A stretch of 6,754 nt of DNA, taken from contig JACCXP010000298.1 in NCBI GenBank assembly GCA_013696905.1, positions 1-6,754 of the forward strand. Reading direction: 5' to 3'. Numbering within the stretch: the stretch's first letter is position 1; each line of letters begins with the position of its first letter. The notes below the pieces were generated by a model. That model was given only the letters and a program-made list of their open reading frames with translations. It did not search any database and was not told the origin of the DNA. Both the position numbers and the translations under genes were made by a program. Source of the stretch: Thermoleophilaceae bacterium. Its GTDB lineage: Bacteria; Actinomycetota; Thermoleophilia; Solirubrobacterales; Thermoleophilaceae. Positions 6,398 to 6,754 of this stretch are shown piece by piece.

Positions 6398-6422
6398 GGA
6401 TCGGCTCCCCGCGAGCCGATCC
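6398..6422. repeat. 9-bp inverted repeat at the typA promoter
   Basis: GGATCGGCT and AGCCGATCC are perfect arms around a 7-base loop (6407-6413). A third copy of the core octamer GATCGGCT sits in direct orientation at 6381-6388, 18 bases upstream of the first arm and touching the RHH stop codon. The dyad ends two bases before the predicted typA -10 and covers its -35 position. It could be an operator or an RNA hairpin; no T-run follows, so a classical intrinsic terminator is less likely. Confidence 0.7.
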
Positions 6423-6423
6423 C

Positions 6424-6429
6424 TAGTCT
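6424..6429 (+). promoter_or_regulatory. Predicted -10 box of typA
   Basis: TAGTCT, 8 bases before the ATG at 6438. The predicted transcript start falls one or two bases before that ATG, so the mRNA would be leaderless or nearly so. This agrees with the absence of an SD and argues against the in-frame ATG at 6432, only two bases from the box. Confidence 0.5.
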
Positions 6430-6437
6430 CGATGGTC

Positions 6438-6754
6438 ATGGCTCGCCGCGAGGACATCCGCAACGTCGCGATCGTCGCCCACGTGGACCACGGCAAGACG
6501 ACGCTCGTCGACGCGATGCTGTGGCAGTCCGGCGCCTTCCGCGCCAACCAGGACGTGAACGTGCGCGTCATGGACTCGATGGATCTCGAGCGCGAGAAGG
6601 GAATCACGATCCTCGCCAAGAACACCGCCGTGCGCTACCGCGACGTGAAGCTGAACATCATCGACACGCCGGGTCACGCCGACTTCGGCGGTGAGGTCGA
6701 GCGCGGGCTGACGATGGTCGACGGCGTGCTGCTGCTCGTCGACGCATCCGAGGG
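6438..6754 (+). CDS. typA: TypA/BipA ribosome-binding GTPase (3' end missing)
   Basis: The first 105 residues of a translational GTPase are present; full-length family members have about 600-630. The G domain shows G1 AHVDHGKT (14-21), the switch region [17 protein letters not shown] (51-67) with its conserved Thr, and G3 [14 protein letters not shown] (76-89). The [21 protein letters not shown] signature and FGGEVER separate TypA from EF-G and LepA. TypA binds the 70S ribosome at the EF-G site and helps 50S assembly and growth under stress such as cold. The start used is ATG 6438 ([20 protein letters not shown]); an in-frame ATG two codons upstream at 6432 would add Met-Val. The gene may have its own near-leaderless promoter and may also receive readthrough from the RHH gene. 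Confidence 0.95.
   Translation, partial: MARREDIRNVAIVAHVDHGKTTLVDAMLWQSGAFRANQDVNVRVMDSMDLEREKGITILAKNTAVRYRDVKLNIIDTPGHADFGGEVERGLTMVDGVLLLVDASE

Noticed and set aside
6398..6422. Inverted repeat as an intrinsic terminator of the RHH gene
   Set aside because: The stem is stable, but no T-run follows and it abuts the typA -10. An operator or incidental hairpin fits better, though a terminator cannot be excluded.
6438..6754. EF-G (fusA) or LepA instead of TypA
   Set aside because: [21 protein letters not shown] and [10 protein letters not shown] are TypA signatures. EF-G and LepA differ in both stretches.
1..6754. CRISPR array, insertion sequence, tRNA/rRNA, prophage or defence island
   Set aside because: I saw no regularly spaced repeats, transposase, terminal inverted repeats, tRNA-like cloverleaf, phage structural gene or known defence effector on either strand.

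Overview
The window is uniformly GC-rich (about 70 percent by eye) with strong G/C third-position bias. Gene content points to a high-GC actinobacterium: TANNNT -10 boxes within a few bases of start codons (leaderless-style promoters), a MutT1-type Nudix protein, secreted propeller and Ig-like proteins, and a small ParB-C-like ribbon-helix-helix (RHH) protein. The style of the two secreted proteins resembles Thermoleophilia/Solirubrobacterales, but that placement is from memory and was not tested.

Layout, left to right. (1) + strand, 1-1521: the 3' part of a PD40/TolB-like beta-propeller protein with a C-terminal Ig-like domain. (2) - strand, 3302-1514: a tight three-gene operon, nfeD-like, then SPFH/band-7 (slipin-like), then a MutT1-like Nudix hydrolase. 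The genes are joined by ATGA and TTGA stop/start overlaps, and the Nudix 3' end overlaps the propeller gene tail to tail by 8 bases. (3) + strand, 3336-4711: a membrane-anchored metallophosphoesterase diverging from the nfeD operon over only 33 bp, then a His/Cys-containing protein of unknown function. (4) - strand, 5966-4713: a secreted Ig-like protein, convergent with its neighbour with one base between the stop codons. (5) + strand, 6131-6754: a small RHH-type DNA-binding protein, then the start of the translational GTPase typA/bipA, which runs off the right edge.

How the genes relate. NfeD and SPFH proteins are a well-known pair thought to organise membrane microdomains. The Nudix protein is translationally linked to them and may clean the nucleotide pool or degrade dinucleoside polyphosphates. 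The metallophosphoesterase shares their upstream region, and its -10 box overlaps theirs head to head. The RHH protein lies just before typA, whose promoter region carries three copies of an 8-base motif, two of them forming a 9-bp inverted repeat, so local regulation is possible.

I found no tRNA, rRNA, CRISPR array, insertion sequence, or clear phage or defence system. Most of the window is ordinary chromosomal coding sequence. The points worth a second look are the divergent promoter, the repeat at the typA promoter, an Arg in place of the Nudix-box Gly, a possible non-canonical AUC start, and the unknown His/Cys protein.
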